A DNA stretch of 64,000 nt from Symbiodinium natans (taxonomy: Eukaryota; Sar; Dinophyceae; Suessiales; Symbiodiniaceae). The notes below the pieces were generated by a model. That model made no database searches, was not told the DNA's origin, and was given only the letters and a program-made list of their open reading frames with translations. Where the stretch lies: positions 884,511 to 948,510 of the forward strand of contig CAJNDS010002368.1 of assembly GCA_905221605.1 (NCBI GenBank), written 5' to 3'. Both the position numbers and the translations under genes were made by a program. This document shows, in pieces, positions 20,923 through 31,162 of this stretch (position 1 is the stretch's first letter; the number at the start of each line of letters is the position of its first letter).

Positions 20923-20982
20923 TCACACATCCACATTGGTCGTGGAAGTCCATGCGCTCTGGTCGATGCGCTTCATCATGGC
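20923..20982 (-). CDS. fabD: fabD last exon
   Basis: 60 nt after GCGCAG|GCC encoding AMMKRIDQSAWTSTTNVDV and TGA. Joins the previous exon exactly at KQLK|AMMKRID, a contiguous conserved FabD stretch. Confidence 0.85.
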   Translation of the reverse strand, partial: AMMKRIDQSAWTSTTNVDV

Positions 20983-23909
20983 CTGCGCCCCAAACCCGAA
21001 TCCCTAAATCCCTGAGCACCTTTAACCCTGAACCCTAAAACCTAAAGCCTAAGCCCTCAGCCCTAAACCTTAAAGCCGAAACCCTACGCCCCAAACCCTA
21101 ACTCCTACACCCCAAGCACGAACCAGCACACCCACAATAAGGAATGGAAATCTCTCAACTGCCTCTGAAGTTTTGGAATGGAAATCTCTCAACTGCCCCT
21201 GAAGTTTTGAACCCTCGGCCTGCCACCCTGGTAGTTTCATGGGTATACTAAGGGGCCCGTAAATGGGGATCCTTTAAGTGCCATACCTTGCACAACGCAA
21301 GGGCCCATACATCAGAACCCTTTCAAGAAGGTAAGGGGACAGATTAAGGGACCATGTAACGACCCGTAAGAGTACCCACAAGGGATAGCAACCATCGTAT
21401 CGTATTGGTACCCTGTCAGCTCCTTCGGGAGGGGTGGAAACTCCCTAAAAGCCTTAAGCCCTAAACCCCAAAGCCCCTAAACCCCTAAACCCTAAGCCCT
21501 AAAACTCACTCAAAGCCCTAAGCCCCTACACCCATCAACCACTAAACCCTAAAACTCCCCAAAGCCCTAAGCCCTAAAGCTCCCTAAACGCACTAAGCCC
21601 TAAACCTTCAAAGCCATAAAACCTACAACTCCTTAAAGCCCTGAACCCTACCCTAAGCCCTAAACACTAAACCGCCCCCAAACCTTTAAAGCCCTACACT
21701 CTAAAACTCCCTGAAGCCCCAAAGCCTAAAACTCCCCCAGAGCCCTAAACCTTAACCCCTAAAAACCCTAAACCCTAAACCCTAATTGAAGCCCTAAACC
21801 GTAAAACTCCGTAAAAACCCTAAAGCCTAAACCCCTATACCCTAAAACTCAAAACTCCTTGAAGCCGTAAAACCCTGAAATTCCTTAAGGCCCTAAACTC
21901 TAAACTCGATACCCCCTAAAGCCTAAAAGCTAGACCCTAAAATCTAAAACTCCCTAAACCCCCTAAACCCTGAACCCTGAAAGCCCTAAGCCCTTTATAA
22001 CTCCCTAAACCCGAAAACTCCGTAAAACCCCTAAGCCCCAAACCCTAAACCCCCAAAACCCGAAACCCTAAACCCTGCACGCTGCTTGAAGAATGCGCTT
22101 GCTACAGGTTGCTTTTGGCGAGAGTTGCAACCCTTAACCTCTGGTCTGGTCGCTGGACCATCCTGAACTTGCGTCACGGCAAGTGCTTTAACCGGTGCTA
22201 TCGACCCATGGCTCGACGAAGGAGGAAGTTGCGAGGGGGAATAATGGACCTAGCAACTTAAGTCAACCCTAAACCCTAAACCCTAAACCCCAAACCCAAA
22301 ACCTCAACCCTAAACCCTAAACCCTGAACCCTAAACCCTAAACCCTAAACCCCAAACCCCAAACCCCAAAAACCTCCTAAACCCCAAACCCCAAACCCTC
22401 AACCCTAAACCCCAAACGGGAGCGCTTGCCACCCATGTCTTGTGCGCAGCCGCATCCTCAGCGAGCGGAAGGCTGCCTCCCCGCCACCCCCCCCATCTCT
22501 GCGGCGCAGGCGGCGCTGATGTCCTCCATCTAAGCCCTAAACCCTAAACCCTAAAAACCCTAAAAACCCTAAAAACCCTAGAAACCCTAAATACCCTAAA
22601 AACCCTAAAAACCCTAGAAACCCTAAAAACCCTAAAAACACTAAAAACCCTAAAAACCCTAAAAACCCTAAAAACCCTAAAAACCCTAAACCCTAAAAAC
22701 CCTAAACCCTAAACCCTATTCGGCTTGCTCACGACCATGCTTTTGCTTCTGCAGCAGCCGCAGCTGCACCCTTGGGAGGTTTGGGCCCCAACAGCTTCCA
22801 CACCAAGCCGTCGGGAGCTGGGCACGGCCAGTCTGGAGGCCGTGACCTCCCACGAGCCACCATGATATTCTTCAAGAGACCTCTCTTCGCGCTCGTCCTA
22901 GCCCACAGCCCCCTGAACCCTAAACCCTAAACCCTAAACCCTGAAAGCCCTCAAAGCCCTATAAAACTCCTTGAAAACCTAAACCCATGGCGGCCTTGAG
23001 CTGCTTCATCGGCCCGACCTCGTAGAACTCCGTCATGCCATCCTAGACAGCTGCTGCTTTTAAGTGGGCTTTTTAAGGGGTTTAGGGGTTTGGGGGTTTA
23101 GGGTTTGGGAGTTTAGGGGTTGGGGCTTGGGGTTTAGGGTTTGGGCTTTAGGGTTTGGGGGTTTAGGGTTTGGGGGTTTAGGGTTGGGGCTTGGGGTTTA
23201 GGGTTTGGGCTTTAGGGCTTGGGGTTTAGGGTTGAGGGTTCCGAGTTCACGCTGTCAGGGCTTCAGGGTACAGGGAGGAGCTTTATGGGTTTGGGGGGTT
23301 GGGGGCGGTCTTCAGTGGGGCTCTGGCGGTTTTCCGGGGCGGCTCTTCGAACTTGATGGCTCAGTGGTTTTGGGGGTTTAGGGTTTAGGGTTTAGGGTTT
23401 AGGGCTCAAACAATCCGAAAACCCAAAGCCTGAAAACTCTATATGCGAAAAACTACAAAACAAAAAAGAAGAAAAGGGTCCTAAAGGCCCCAAGAACTAA
23501 AAAGCAGCCTAAACTCTAATTCCCTGTAAAACCTTCGAACGAGAAAAACATCGCCCTAAATCCTAAAGCCCAAAAACACATCCACAACCCACATAGGAAG
23601 CCCAAAAACCCTAACAAACCTTAAACCTTTGACACCCTAGAAAACACCCCAAACCATCAAAACACTAGAAACACTAGAAGCCCTTAAAACCAAAAAAAAC
23701 CATTCAAATGATTAAGAAAAGACTTTCAACCTTAAAAACCCTTAAAAACCCTGAAAAATCCCAACAAACCCTTAAAACATCTTACAAACCCTTTTAAACC
23801 CTAAAAAAAACTTTAAAAAACTCAAAATCCTAAAGACCTTAAATGCCCTTAAAAACCACAAAACCCTCAAACCCCTTAAACATCCTAAAAAACATAAGTT
23901 ATATAAAAA

Positions 23910-23943
<34 letters not shown>

Positions 23944-26900
23944 AAGCCCCCCTCCCCTTCGGAGCCTTGATCATCAGGCGCACTGCCGGCTCCCAAAGCA
24001 CTGCGGAGCAAAGCCTCAGTGGGGTGATTTAGGGTTTGGGATCTGGGGTTTAGGGTTTGGGGTTTGGCGTTTAGCATTTGGGGTTTAGGGTTTAGGGGGT
24101 TTAGGGGCTTAGGTTTAAGGTTAAGGGCTTCGGGCTGAACGGGGTGGTTTAGGGTTTCAGGGTTTTCGGCCTTAATCCCAAATAGGACTCTTAAACACGA
24201 AAGGGTTTATCGACATGTCTTTGGGGCGCTTTCAAGAACAACCGTTCGGGTTTCACGCAGCTGGCTGCTTGTCGGAGGTTGGAGGATTTAGTGTACAGAA
24301 GGCCTCAACCCTACAAACCTACAAGCAACCCCCAAACCCTTCAGTGTAATAACCGCTCTGCAGAACGGGCGCAGTCACCAAGAAAACGCAGGCAAATAGG
24401 ACAAACCCCAAGCCCTAAACTCTTAACACCCTCAACCCTCTAAACCCTCAATCCGAAACCCTCAATCCTAAAGTCTCGATGCCCTAAACCCACAATACTC
24501 TCAACCCTCAACCCTAAATCCTAAACACTGAACCCTCAACCCTAATTGAATTGTAACCAGTCTGGGCGCTGCTTGGCAAGGAGGGGCACGATCTCTGTTG
24601 GCGGCGTGCCAGCCTTGATTCCGGGTTCAGGCTTCAGGGGGTTTTAGGGTGATAGGGTTCTAGGGTTCAGGGTTATAGGGTTATAGGGTTATGGGGTTAT
24701 AGGGTCATAGGGTAGGGTTTAGGGCTATCGGCTTATGGGGCAACAGGGTATAGGGCTATAGGGTTTGGGTTGAGGGGTTTGGGGTTGTAGGTTCTAGGGT
24801 TCATGGTTTCAGGGCTCACGGGTCTTAGTTAAGGGTTCAGGGTTTACGAACCCTTTTAAAATCCCTAAGCCCCACACTTGCCTTCAAGAGGAAAGCCCTG
24901 AAGCCCAAAAAAGTCAGTGCCAGTGCCGCCCAGCGGCCGCAAGGCGCTTGCCAGTGAAATTCATGTACACGTCGCCTTGATATGGAGGTTTAGGTTTGGG
25001 TGTTTAGGTTTAGGGGTAGGGTTTAGGGTTTGGGGTTTAAGGTTTGGGGTTTGGGGCTTGGGGTTTGGGGTTTGGGGTTTAGGGTTTAGGGGTCCTATTT
25101 GCCTACATCTGGAAGTTTAAAGGCTTGGGTTGGGGGTTTAGGGGTTGAGGGGTTTACGGCTGAGGGGTTGAAAAGGTAGAGGGTTTGGGGTTAGGGGTGT
25201 GGGCTCCAGCAGGTTGTAGGTTTTGATTAAGGAAGACGGTGTAGGGTGCGCGGGGTTTTGGGCCCAGGGTTTAGGGTTTAGAGGTTCAAGGAGCAAGGGT
25301 TCTTTGGGTTTGTTGGGGATTAGGGCTTTAGGGTTTCGAGGTTTGGGCTCTACTGTTGCAGGGTATCCTAAACCCTAAACCCTAAACCCCAAGCCCTCAA
25401 AGCCCAAGTACGACCCGGGGCCCGCGGCCCGAAACCCCAGTTCTTATCGTGGCTCACGCAGGGCCCTAGTAGACTGTCATCCCAAGAGGCGCTTGCATGG
25501 CCTTCTGTCTCAGGGCATTGAGGGTTTGGGCCCTAACTCAAACCCTTGGCCCTAAACCCTTCACCCAAGGCCTAAACCCCTATACTCACTACAAAACTCT
25601 ACAAACCGGAAGCCGTGAGAACACGGAACCTCAGACTCTGAAAAAAAAAACCTGCTAAATGCCTAACCATCCTTAGGCGCAACAACAAAGAACACGAAAA
25701 TGAAACCCTAAACTAACAAACAGTGCCCAACTCCCTAAGCGCACCTTTAACAAAGCACAAGCCCTTGGAGAAAAGCGGCATGTAAAATGACATGAAACCC
25801 TGATAACCCTACATAACCCTCAAACACGAAGTAACCCGGAATAAACTTATCCCTATGAACGGCCCAAAAACAACAAATAACAGGCTTCCGGGCTTCAGGT
25901 TTGGGGTACAGGGTGTCTCGGCTATTCCTTCAGGAGCCAGGCTGCCCAGTAACCTCATATGGGTATTTTTCAGAATAGGGTACCCAAGATATGCCCCCAA
26001 AATATGACAATCCTTCGTATAGGGTTCCCGAAGCCCTAATTAACCCTAAACCCCAGTTTAGTGATTTTCCGGCCGTCAAGCTGCGTTGTGGGCCTGGGGC
26101 TTGCAGTGATTTTTTTTTAGGGCTTGTAGGATTTGGGGTTCAGGGCGCTGGGCAACCAGGCATTGCGGCGGCTTCATCTTTGGCAGGAGCCTGTCCAGGC
26201 GAGCACAGGGCTCTGGTGTGTTTTGAAAGGGGCTTGGGGTTTCAAAGTCTAAGGTTTGAAGTTCAGGGGTTCTGGGGCCTTTTTGGGGCTTTCTGGGTTT
26301 TTTGGTGCTTTTTGGGGCGTGTTGGAGCTTTTTGGGGCCATTTGGGGCCTTTTGGGACCTTTTGCTTTTTGGGGCTTTGGGGGGCTTTTTGGGGTGGCGG
26401 TACCAACTGAGCGATTTGGCGCTTGAGGGTTCAGGGCACCCTAGAAACGGCCGTGTGCCGAGTTCAACCCTGGAATCTTAACCCAAAACCCGACAACTCT
26501 GAAGCTACAACCCGAAAGTCCCCAAAAGCCAAACCCAAAAAACCTCAAAACCCTACATAAAACCCTTAAACCCCAGACCCTAAACCCCAAACCCTAGCAC
26601 CACCCCAAACCTTAAAACCTTCAAACCCTGAACCCTAAACCCTATACCCTAAACCCAACCCTTACATCCTAACCCCTAAACCCTAAACCCTGAAACCCTG
26701 AAACCCTGAAACCCTACAACCCTAAACCCCTAAAACCCGAAACCCCTCGAACCCTAAACCCCTCAAACCCTAAACCCCTAAACCCCAAACCCTAAACCCC
26801 TCAAACCCCAAACCCCAAAACCTCAAAATGCGCTGGGCGGCCTCTGCAGGGCTTCCTCCAGCTTCGCTTGCGCCGGCCTCCGACGGGCTCTGGGGCTCGC

Positions 26901-29770
26901 GCAAAGCGCGCAAAGGGGTTTACTGTAGGGTTTCAGGGTTTAGGGTTTCAGGCTTTAGGGTTTCAGGGTTTAGGGTTTCAGGCTTTAGGGTTTCAGGCTT
27001 TAGGGTTTCAGGGTTTAGGGGCTTTAGGGTTTTAAGGTCTTAGGGTTTAGGGCTTGGGGGTTTTGGAGCGCAAGGCGTTTTTAGTTCGGGTTTCTAGGAT
27101 CGAGATTGGGGCTTATTCCAGCATCTTGCCAAAACTCCCGACATCACCAAACCGTGAACTTCAAGCCCTGAACCCCAAACCGCCTCAACCGCCTCAACCC
27201 TCCGCCTCGGGTTCTTGTCAGAGCCTTGGGGCTTAGCGTTGAGGACCTTCAACCCCTAAAAAACCCTAACAAAAAGACACCCACCCACCCCCTGCAACGC
27301 TAAACCCGACACCCTAAACCCTAAACCCTAAACCCTAAACCCTAAACGCTAAACCCTAAACCCTAAACCCTAAACCCTAAAACCCGAAACCCTAACCCCC
27401 CAAAAAGAAAGAATCCACGAGTTTACCGGGGTCCCCCGCTTCATCAGGTCTGTGTGAAAACCACCAGAGGTCTTGAGCCTCGTCGCTGGGTTTGTGCGGT
27501 GTAGGGGGTTTAGGGGGGTTTGGGGGGCATAGTGGGTTCAGGGGGTTTAGGGGGTTTAGGGGGTTTAGGGGGTTTAGGGGGTTTAGGGGGTTTAGGGGGT
27601 TTGGGGGGTTTAGGGGGTTTGGGGGGATTGGGGGGTTTAGGGGGGTGTTCTGGAGCTTGAGGGTTTGAGGGCTCTAGACAAAAGCCTACACAGAGCGTAG
27701 CCTACAGAGACAAAGCTCTAGCGTCCAGAGCGTTCACCCTCAACCCCATGAACCCCAAATGGCTTGGGATGCAGGCAGGGTTTAAGGCCAAAGCCTTTAA
27801 AGCTTAATGTGATACCTACCGTGTTGAGCAGCTCCCCAAGGCCTGAAGCGGGCCCTGACCCTGAGCCACCCTGAACCCCAAAGACCACAATGCTAACAGC
27901 CCGAGGCCCTTGAACGGTAACCCCAGCACCCTACCAACTAGCAGCTTGTAAGCCCTTACACAGGGCACAGCACCCCAAAACCAGGAACCTCTCTCTAGAC
28001 CCTAGACCCTAAACCCCAAAACACCTCTGAACCCCTCACACCCTGGCACCTCTCTGAAGCCCTGAAGCCCCAACTCCTTACATCCGTGAGGCCGTACCCA
28101 CACTTAGCAACTAAACCCTTTGATTCCCCTTCTGGCACCCCAAAACACCCCAACCCCGCAAATCTGGAGCTGATAGGGCTCCTGGGGTTCAAATGGTCTA
28201 TAGCGGTTAAGCGGTTGATGGGGGTTGAAGTATTGGATCAGGGCCCAAGCTCAACTTTAAACTTCACAGTTTGCAGGGGTCAGGGTGTTCAAGGCTAAGG
28301 TAACCCTATAGCTCGATTTCTCGACCATGTCCTACAAAACATACACAGTGTGAGGCCGAATGCAAAACCCTAGACCCCTAAACCCTGCCTGGGACCCTAT
28401 TTACCTGCTGTTTTGAAGGCACCCCCTAAACCCTAAACCCTAAACCCGAAACCTTAAACCCTTGTGAGGGAGGCATAAGCCGTGCAGAGAAACTCCCTCC
28501 CAGTTGTCCGAAACCTGAAACCTTGATGCTGTAAGGGGCCAGGGGCTGAGGGCTTGCGAGATTATCATGAGTTGAGTTGCATGAAGCAGACATCGAAATC
28601 ACTTTTTCCGATAGTTTCAAAAAAAAACGGCGTGGCAAATGCTCTGCAAAGACTGCCAAGAACGCCTCAGTCAACCCTAAACCCTAAACCCTAAACCCTA
28701 AACCCCAAACCCTAAACCCTAAACCCCAAACCCTAAGCCCTAAACCGCGGAGGTAAGTTTTGCTCACGGCTTCTCAGCAGACGCAATGAACTTGCGCGGT
28801 CATCCCCAAAGCCTTGGGGAGTGTCCTGTAGCGACCTCCCCTTCTTTTAGGGTTTAGGGTTTAGGGTTTTAGGGTTTAGGGTTTGGGGTTTAGGGTTTAG
28901 GGTTTTGGGTTTTGGATTTTGGGTTTAGGGCTTAGGGTTTGGGATTTAGGGTTTAGGGCTTAGGGTTTTGGGTTTTGAGTTTTGGGTTCGTCCGCTCCTC
29001 CTGGGCCAGCACTCGCCCACCACAAACGCGGAAGCGACTGAGCGGTTCAGGGTTCCGGGTTGAGGCCTTCAGCACTTAGTAGGCAGCTAGGGTTTCCGGT
29101 CCTACCTTTCAAGGGCTTCCTAAGCCCCGAACCCTAAATCCTAAACCTTAAACCCTAACCCTAAACTAACACCCCCCAACAACACCTACGAAAAGCGCCC
29201 CACGCCATGCTGGGGCGCCCTGCAGCCGTGCCTGCATGGCTCCGGCCTTCTCTGCAGATGCCTGGGGTTTAGGGTTTAGGGTTTGGGGTTTAGGGTTTTT
29301 GGGCTTAGGGTTTAGGGTCTAGGGCGTTGGGGTTTGGAGTTTAGAGTTTTGGGTTTCGGGGTAAAAGGGGAGTATGGGGGCTTGGACAAGGCTTGCCAAC
29401 TAACCTTAACAGCCCTCGTGCTATCAATTTGTAAGGGGACTAAATAGGGGTGCCGAATGCCCAACTTACTTCTCCAATAACCAAGAAATAAACAGACAAC
29501 CTCCCTGGGGTTTAGGGTTTTGGGGCGAAAGTTCCCAAACATTAAGCCCCCAGATCCTAGGCACACCGCAAGTCCCCGAAAGCCACAAGCCCCAAATCCG
29601 AAAAACAACCTACCTATCCCAAGCCCGCAAAACCTGCGTAACCCCAAACCCTAAACCCTGAACCCTCAACCCTCAACCCTAAACCCTAAGCCCTACGCCC
29701 TAAACCCTGAACCCTAACCCTGAGCGGGAAAAGGCGCCTTCAGCTTCTGAATGGCGGGCTCCGTTCCCGC
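20923..29770 (-). CDS. fabD: Malonyl-CoA:ACP transacylase, 3' half (ten exons)
   Basis: FabD moves malonyl from CoA to acyl carrier protein in type II fatty-acid synthesis (a plastid pathway in algae). Ten minus-strand exons join in frame: 29770-29738, 29261-29227, 27478-27440, 26877-26842, 26190-26162, 24975-24938, 24613-24570, 24014-23966, 23041-22994, 20982-20923. Together they give 411 nt, 136 codons and a TGA, with no internal stop. Family landmarks are TSGGFHT (catalytic His), the LWEPAV region, FYEVGPMKQLK and the C-terminal MMKRID. All nine introns start GC and end AG|G, eight of them AG|GC. Introns of 0.3-2 kb are telomere-like repeats. The 5' half with the GHSLG nucleophile motif was not found upstream, so the gene may be truncated, rearranged or continued in unrecognised exons. 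A polyketide AT domain is less likely because the protein ends right after MMKRID. Confidence 0.85.
21143..21208. repeat. Tandem duplication in fabD last intron
   Basis: Two copies of GGAATGGAAATCTCTCAACT followed by GCCTCTGAAGTTTT, nearly identical. Confidence 0.8.
21248..21369. mobile_element. MITE-like element family M4, copy 2
   Basis: Shares AAGGTAAGGGGACAGATTAA and GGGACCATGTAACGACCC with 18020-18077. A further terminal fragment, GAGGGACCATGTAAC, is at 58502. Confidence 0.5.
21440..22075. repeat. CCCTAAA-like degenerate block in fabD intron
   Basis: Degenerate CCCTAAA/CCCTAAAACTC units. No coding frame seen. Confidence 0.75.
22080..22262. other. Orphan coding-like island in fabD intron
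   Basis: The plus strand has 60 open codons to a TAA at 22259-22261 (TLLEECACYRLLLARVATLN and on). The minus strand is also long open (SIAPVKALAVTQVQDGPATR and on). It is not part of FabD, whose exons join across it. CCCTAAA on both sides. Strand unresolved. Confidence 0.35.
22415..22535. other. Orphan coding-like island in fabD intron
   Basis: Plus: an ATG at 22435 opens 32 codons (MSCAQPHPQRAEGCLPATPP) to TAA at 22533. Minus: MEDISAACAAEMGGVAGRQP. Not part of FabD. Strand unresolved. Confidence 0.3.
22545..22712. repeat. Variant array CCCTAAAAA (9-mer)
   Basis: About 16 CCCTAAAAA units, some CCCTAGAAA. Confidence 0.85.
22715..22925 (-). CDS. Orphan coding-like island in fabD intron
   Basis: The minus strand encodes MVARGRSRPPDWPCPAPDGL then VWKLLGPKPPKGAAAAAAEA to a TGA. 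The PPDWPCP phrase recalls short zinc-finger/RNA-binding linkers but lacks a full motif. Plus frames are also open. Not part of FabD. Confidence 0.35.
22994..23041 (-). CDS. fabD: fabD exon, FYEVGP motif
   Basis: 48 nt encoding DGMTEFYEVGPMKQLK, the signature C-terminal segment of FabD. Acceptor TCTAG|G, donor AAG|GCCGCC (GC type). Confidence 0.9.
23966..24014 (-). CDS. fabD: fabD exon, LWEPAV motif
   Basis: 49 nt encoding (Q)LCSAVLWEPAVRLMIK. Acceptor CTGAG|GC, donor AAG|GCTCCG. A poly-A tract (23915-23940) lies immediately inside the following intron. Confidence 0.85.
24570..24613 (-). CDS. fabD: fabD exon
   Basis: 44 nt encoding AGTPPTEIVPLLAKQ. Acceptor ATCAAG|GC, donor CA|GCGCCC. Telomere-like arms of opposite orientation lie in the introns on either side. 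Confidence 0.85.
24938..24975 (-). CDS. fabD: fabD exon
   Basis: 38 nt encoding (C)DVYMNFTGKRLA. Acceptor ATCAAG|GC, donor GCG|GCCGCT. Confidence 0.85.
25000..26100. repeat. fabD intron: telomere-like repeats and orphan islands
   Basis: TTTAGGG/TTTGGGG variants (25000-25340), CCCTAAA (25370-25400), an orphan minus-strand island at 25420-25510 (LNALRQKAMQAPLGMTVY then stop), then CCCTAAA-like and AT-richer unique DNA to 26100 with no convincing gene. Confidence 0.55.
26162..26190 (-). CDS. fabD: fabD exon (29 nt)
   Basis: 29 nt encoding RLLPKMKPPQ(C). Acceptor GGACAG|GC, donor AAT|GCCTGG. Codons split across both junctions are restored correctly. Confidence 0.8.
26842..26877 (-). CDS. fabD: fabD exon
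   Basis: 36 nt encoding (K)PAQAKLEEALQ. Acceptor GGAG|GC, donor AG|GCCGCC. Confidence 0.85.
27440..27478 (-). CDS. fabD: fabD exon with catalytic histidine
   Basis: 39 nt encoding (R)LKTSGGFHTDLM(K). The His of GFHT is the family's catalytic histidine. Acceptor CGAG|GC, donor AA|GCGGGG. A GTAAAC 14 nt downstream is an alternative donor but breaks the frame. Confidence 0.85.
27530..27660. repeat. Variant array GGGGGTTTA in fabD intron
   Basis: About 12 uniform 9-mers directly upstream of the catalytic-His exon, i.e. the acceptor-side part of that intron. Confidence 0.85.
27700..29200. other. Long fabD intron with orphan islands
   Basis: Between the 29227 and 27478 exons. Contains unique DNA at 27700-28000 and 28080-28330 with no clear gene; a minus ORF 28426-28674 (TEAFLAVFAEHLPRRFFLKL); and small islands at 28775-28845 (VATGHS on minus) and 28990-29060 (minus frame with VASAFVVGECW). 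The intron holds two TTTAGGG...CCCTAAA modules in tandem. None of the islands fits FabD in frame. Confidence 0.45.
29227..29261 (-). CDS. fabD: fabD exon
   Basis: 35 nt encoding ASAEKAGAMQA(R). Acceptor CCCAG|GC, donor CG|GCTGCA. Confidence 0.8.
29738..29770 (-). CDS. fabD: fabD exon, most 5' one recognised
   Basis: 33 nt encoding AGTEPAIQKLK. Acceptor TGAG|GC, donor AAG|GCGCCT. No further upstream FabD exon could be recognised between here and the 3' end of the next gene at 31163. Confidence 0.75.
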
Positions 29771-29969
29771 CTCAGCACTCAGCGTCGGGCTTTCAGTTTG
29801 GGCGCGGCTCGGGGGCTGTCCCCAAAGAGCCCTAACATAGGGTTTTAGGGTTTAGGGTTTAGGGTTTGGGGTTGAGGGTTTAGGGTTTGGGGTTTGGGGT
29901 TCGGGGTTTGGAGTTTGGGGTTTGGGGTTTGGGGTTTGGGGTTTGGGGTTTGGGGTTTGGGGTTTGGGG

Positions 29970-30069
29970 TTGGGATGTTCCCCCCGTATACTAACAGTCC
30001 TAATAGGGATTGTAGTAGGGGGTGCTAAATCCCAATTATGGACTGTTAGTGTAACGGGGAACATCCCAA
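29970..30069. mobile_element. MITE-like element family M2, copy 1
   Basis: About 100 bp with perfect 14-bp terminal inverted repeats TTGGGATGTTCCCC / GGGGAACATCCCAA. It sits at the edge of a TTTGGGG array (29880-29970). A second copy is at 44064-44165. Confidence 0.85.
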
Positions 30070-30199
30070 GTTTAGGGTTTGGAGTTTAGTAGTTCGGAGC
30101 TTAGGGCTTAGTCAGGGGTGTAGAGTTTAGAGTTTGGGGCTTAATTCGGGTTTAGGGGGTTTAGGGCTTAGGGTTTATGGATTGTGGTTTAGAGGATCA

Positions 30200-30605
30200 T
30201 CTCCAGGCTCTTAGGGGTCCGAGCCAAAGCGTACGCCCGAACTAGGAGGGCCCGTTCCCACCCCAAAACCCCCCTCCCACCCCCGCAGCACCCCCCAACC
30301 CCACAAACAAAAAACACAACTCAACCCAAAGCCGGGACCCAAACCCCCCAAGCTCCCCACACCCACCCTGAACCCAGAACCCCAAAACCCTACAACCCTG
30401 AACCCTAAAACCACACACGAGTAGCCCTGAACCCTGAAATCCCAAAACCCCAAAACCCTGAAACCAGAAAACCCCGAAGCCCTACAGCCCTGAACCCTAA
30501 ACCCCAACACCCGAAAACCCCACAACTACAAGACCCTGCAACCCTTAAACCCTACAACTCTGAAACCCCGAACCCTTAGCCGCTAAACCCTAAACCCTAA
30601 ACCCT
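30200..30605. repeat. CCCTAAA-like degenerate block
   Basis: Degenerate CCCTGAA/CCCAAAA units ending in a short CCCTAAA array. Minus-strand ORFs here are translated repeat. Confidence 0.7.
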
Positions 30606-30609
30606 AAAC

Positions 30610-30700
30610 CCTAAACCCCGAACCCTGAGCCGCTGTTGCTCTCCGCCTTCGACAAGCGCTTCGCCGGCCCCCCCGCGGGTCTCAATCCGAAACGTCAGCG
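30610..30700. other. Coding-like island, strand unresolved
   Basis: Plus frame LLLSAFDKRFAGPPAGLNPK. The minus frame is also open. Lies between the fabD and carotenoid oxygenase genes. Confidence 0.3.
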
Positions 30701-30713
30701 GAGGGCCCCGAAG

Positions 30714-30845
30714 TCTCAAGGGGCATAAGGAGGGACCCCTAGAAGGGGCCCCTTAATCTTACTCCCCTAGGTAGGTTCTAAAATAAACCCCCTAAAGAAC
30801 CCAGAAGGTCCCCTAGAAGGGTCCCTCCTTGAGTCCCTTGAGACT
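30714..30845. mobile_element. MITE-like element family M3, copy 1
   Basis: About 130 bp. Left TCTCAAGGGGCATAAGGAGG and right CCTCCTTGAGTCCCTTGAGA are inverted repeats. Inside, GGACCCCTAGAAGGGGCC is mirrored by GGTCCCCTAGAAGGGTCC. Second copy at 43290-43459. Confidence 0.8.
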
Positions 30846-31017
30846 CTCTCGAAAAGGGCCCCTAAGTTCTTAGGGGCCCTTGGAAAAAAGCCTTCTTCGA
30901 AGGACAAGCTTGAAAGGTTCTTCCTTTAGGGTGGGCTCAGGGCTTAAGGCTTCAGAGCTTTGGGGCGCTAAACCCTAACCCTAGACCCTAGACCCTAGAC
31001 CCTAACCTCTAAACCAT

Positions 31018-31106
31018 ATACCCTAAACCCTAAACCCTAAACCCTAAACCCTAAACCCTAAACCCTAAACCCTAAACCCTAAACCCTAAACCCTAAACCC
31101 TAAACC
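31018..31106. repeat. CCCTAAA array 3' of carotenoid oxygenase
   Basis: About 12 heptamers, just downstream of the gene's stop codon in transcription direction. Confidence 0.9.
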
Positions 31107-31162
31107 ACCACTACTGTTCCAAACCTCATGTTCAGGCTTTAAGGCCCCCAGGTGTTGGAGGC

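Noticed and set aside
27427-27432. GTAAAC as the donor of the fabD catalytic-His exon
   Set aside because: Using it adds KRGTP and breaks phase with the next exon. The GC donor 14 nt earlier gives DLM(K)PAQAKLEE.
28800-28830. VATGHS on the minus strand as the fabD nucleophile motif
   Set aside because: It lies between two fabD exons that join each other and is not followed by the expected LGEY segment; position and phase do not fit.
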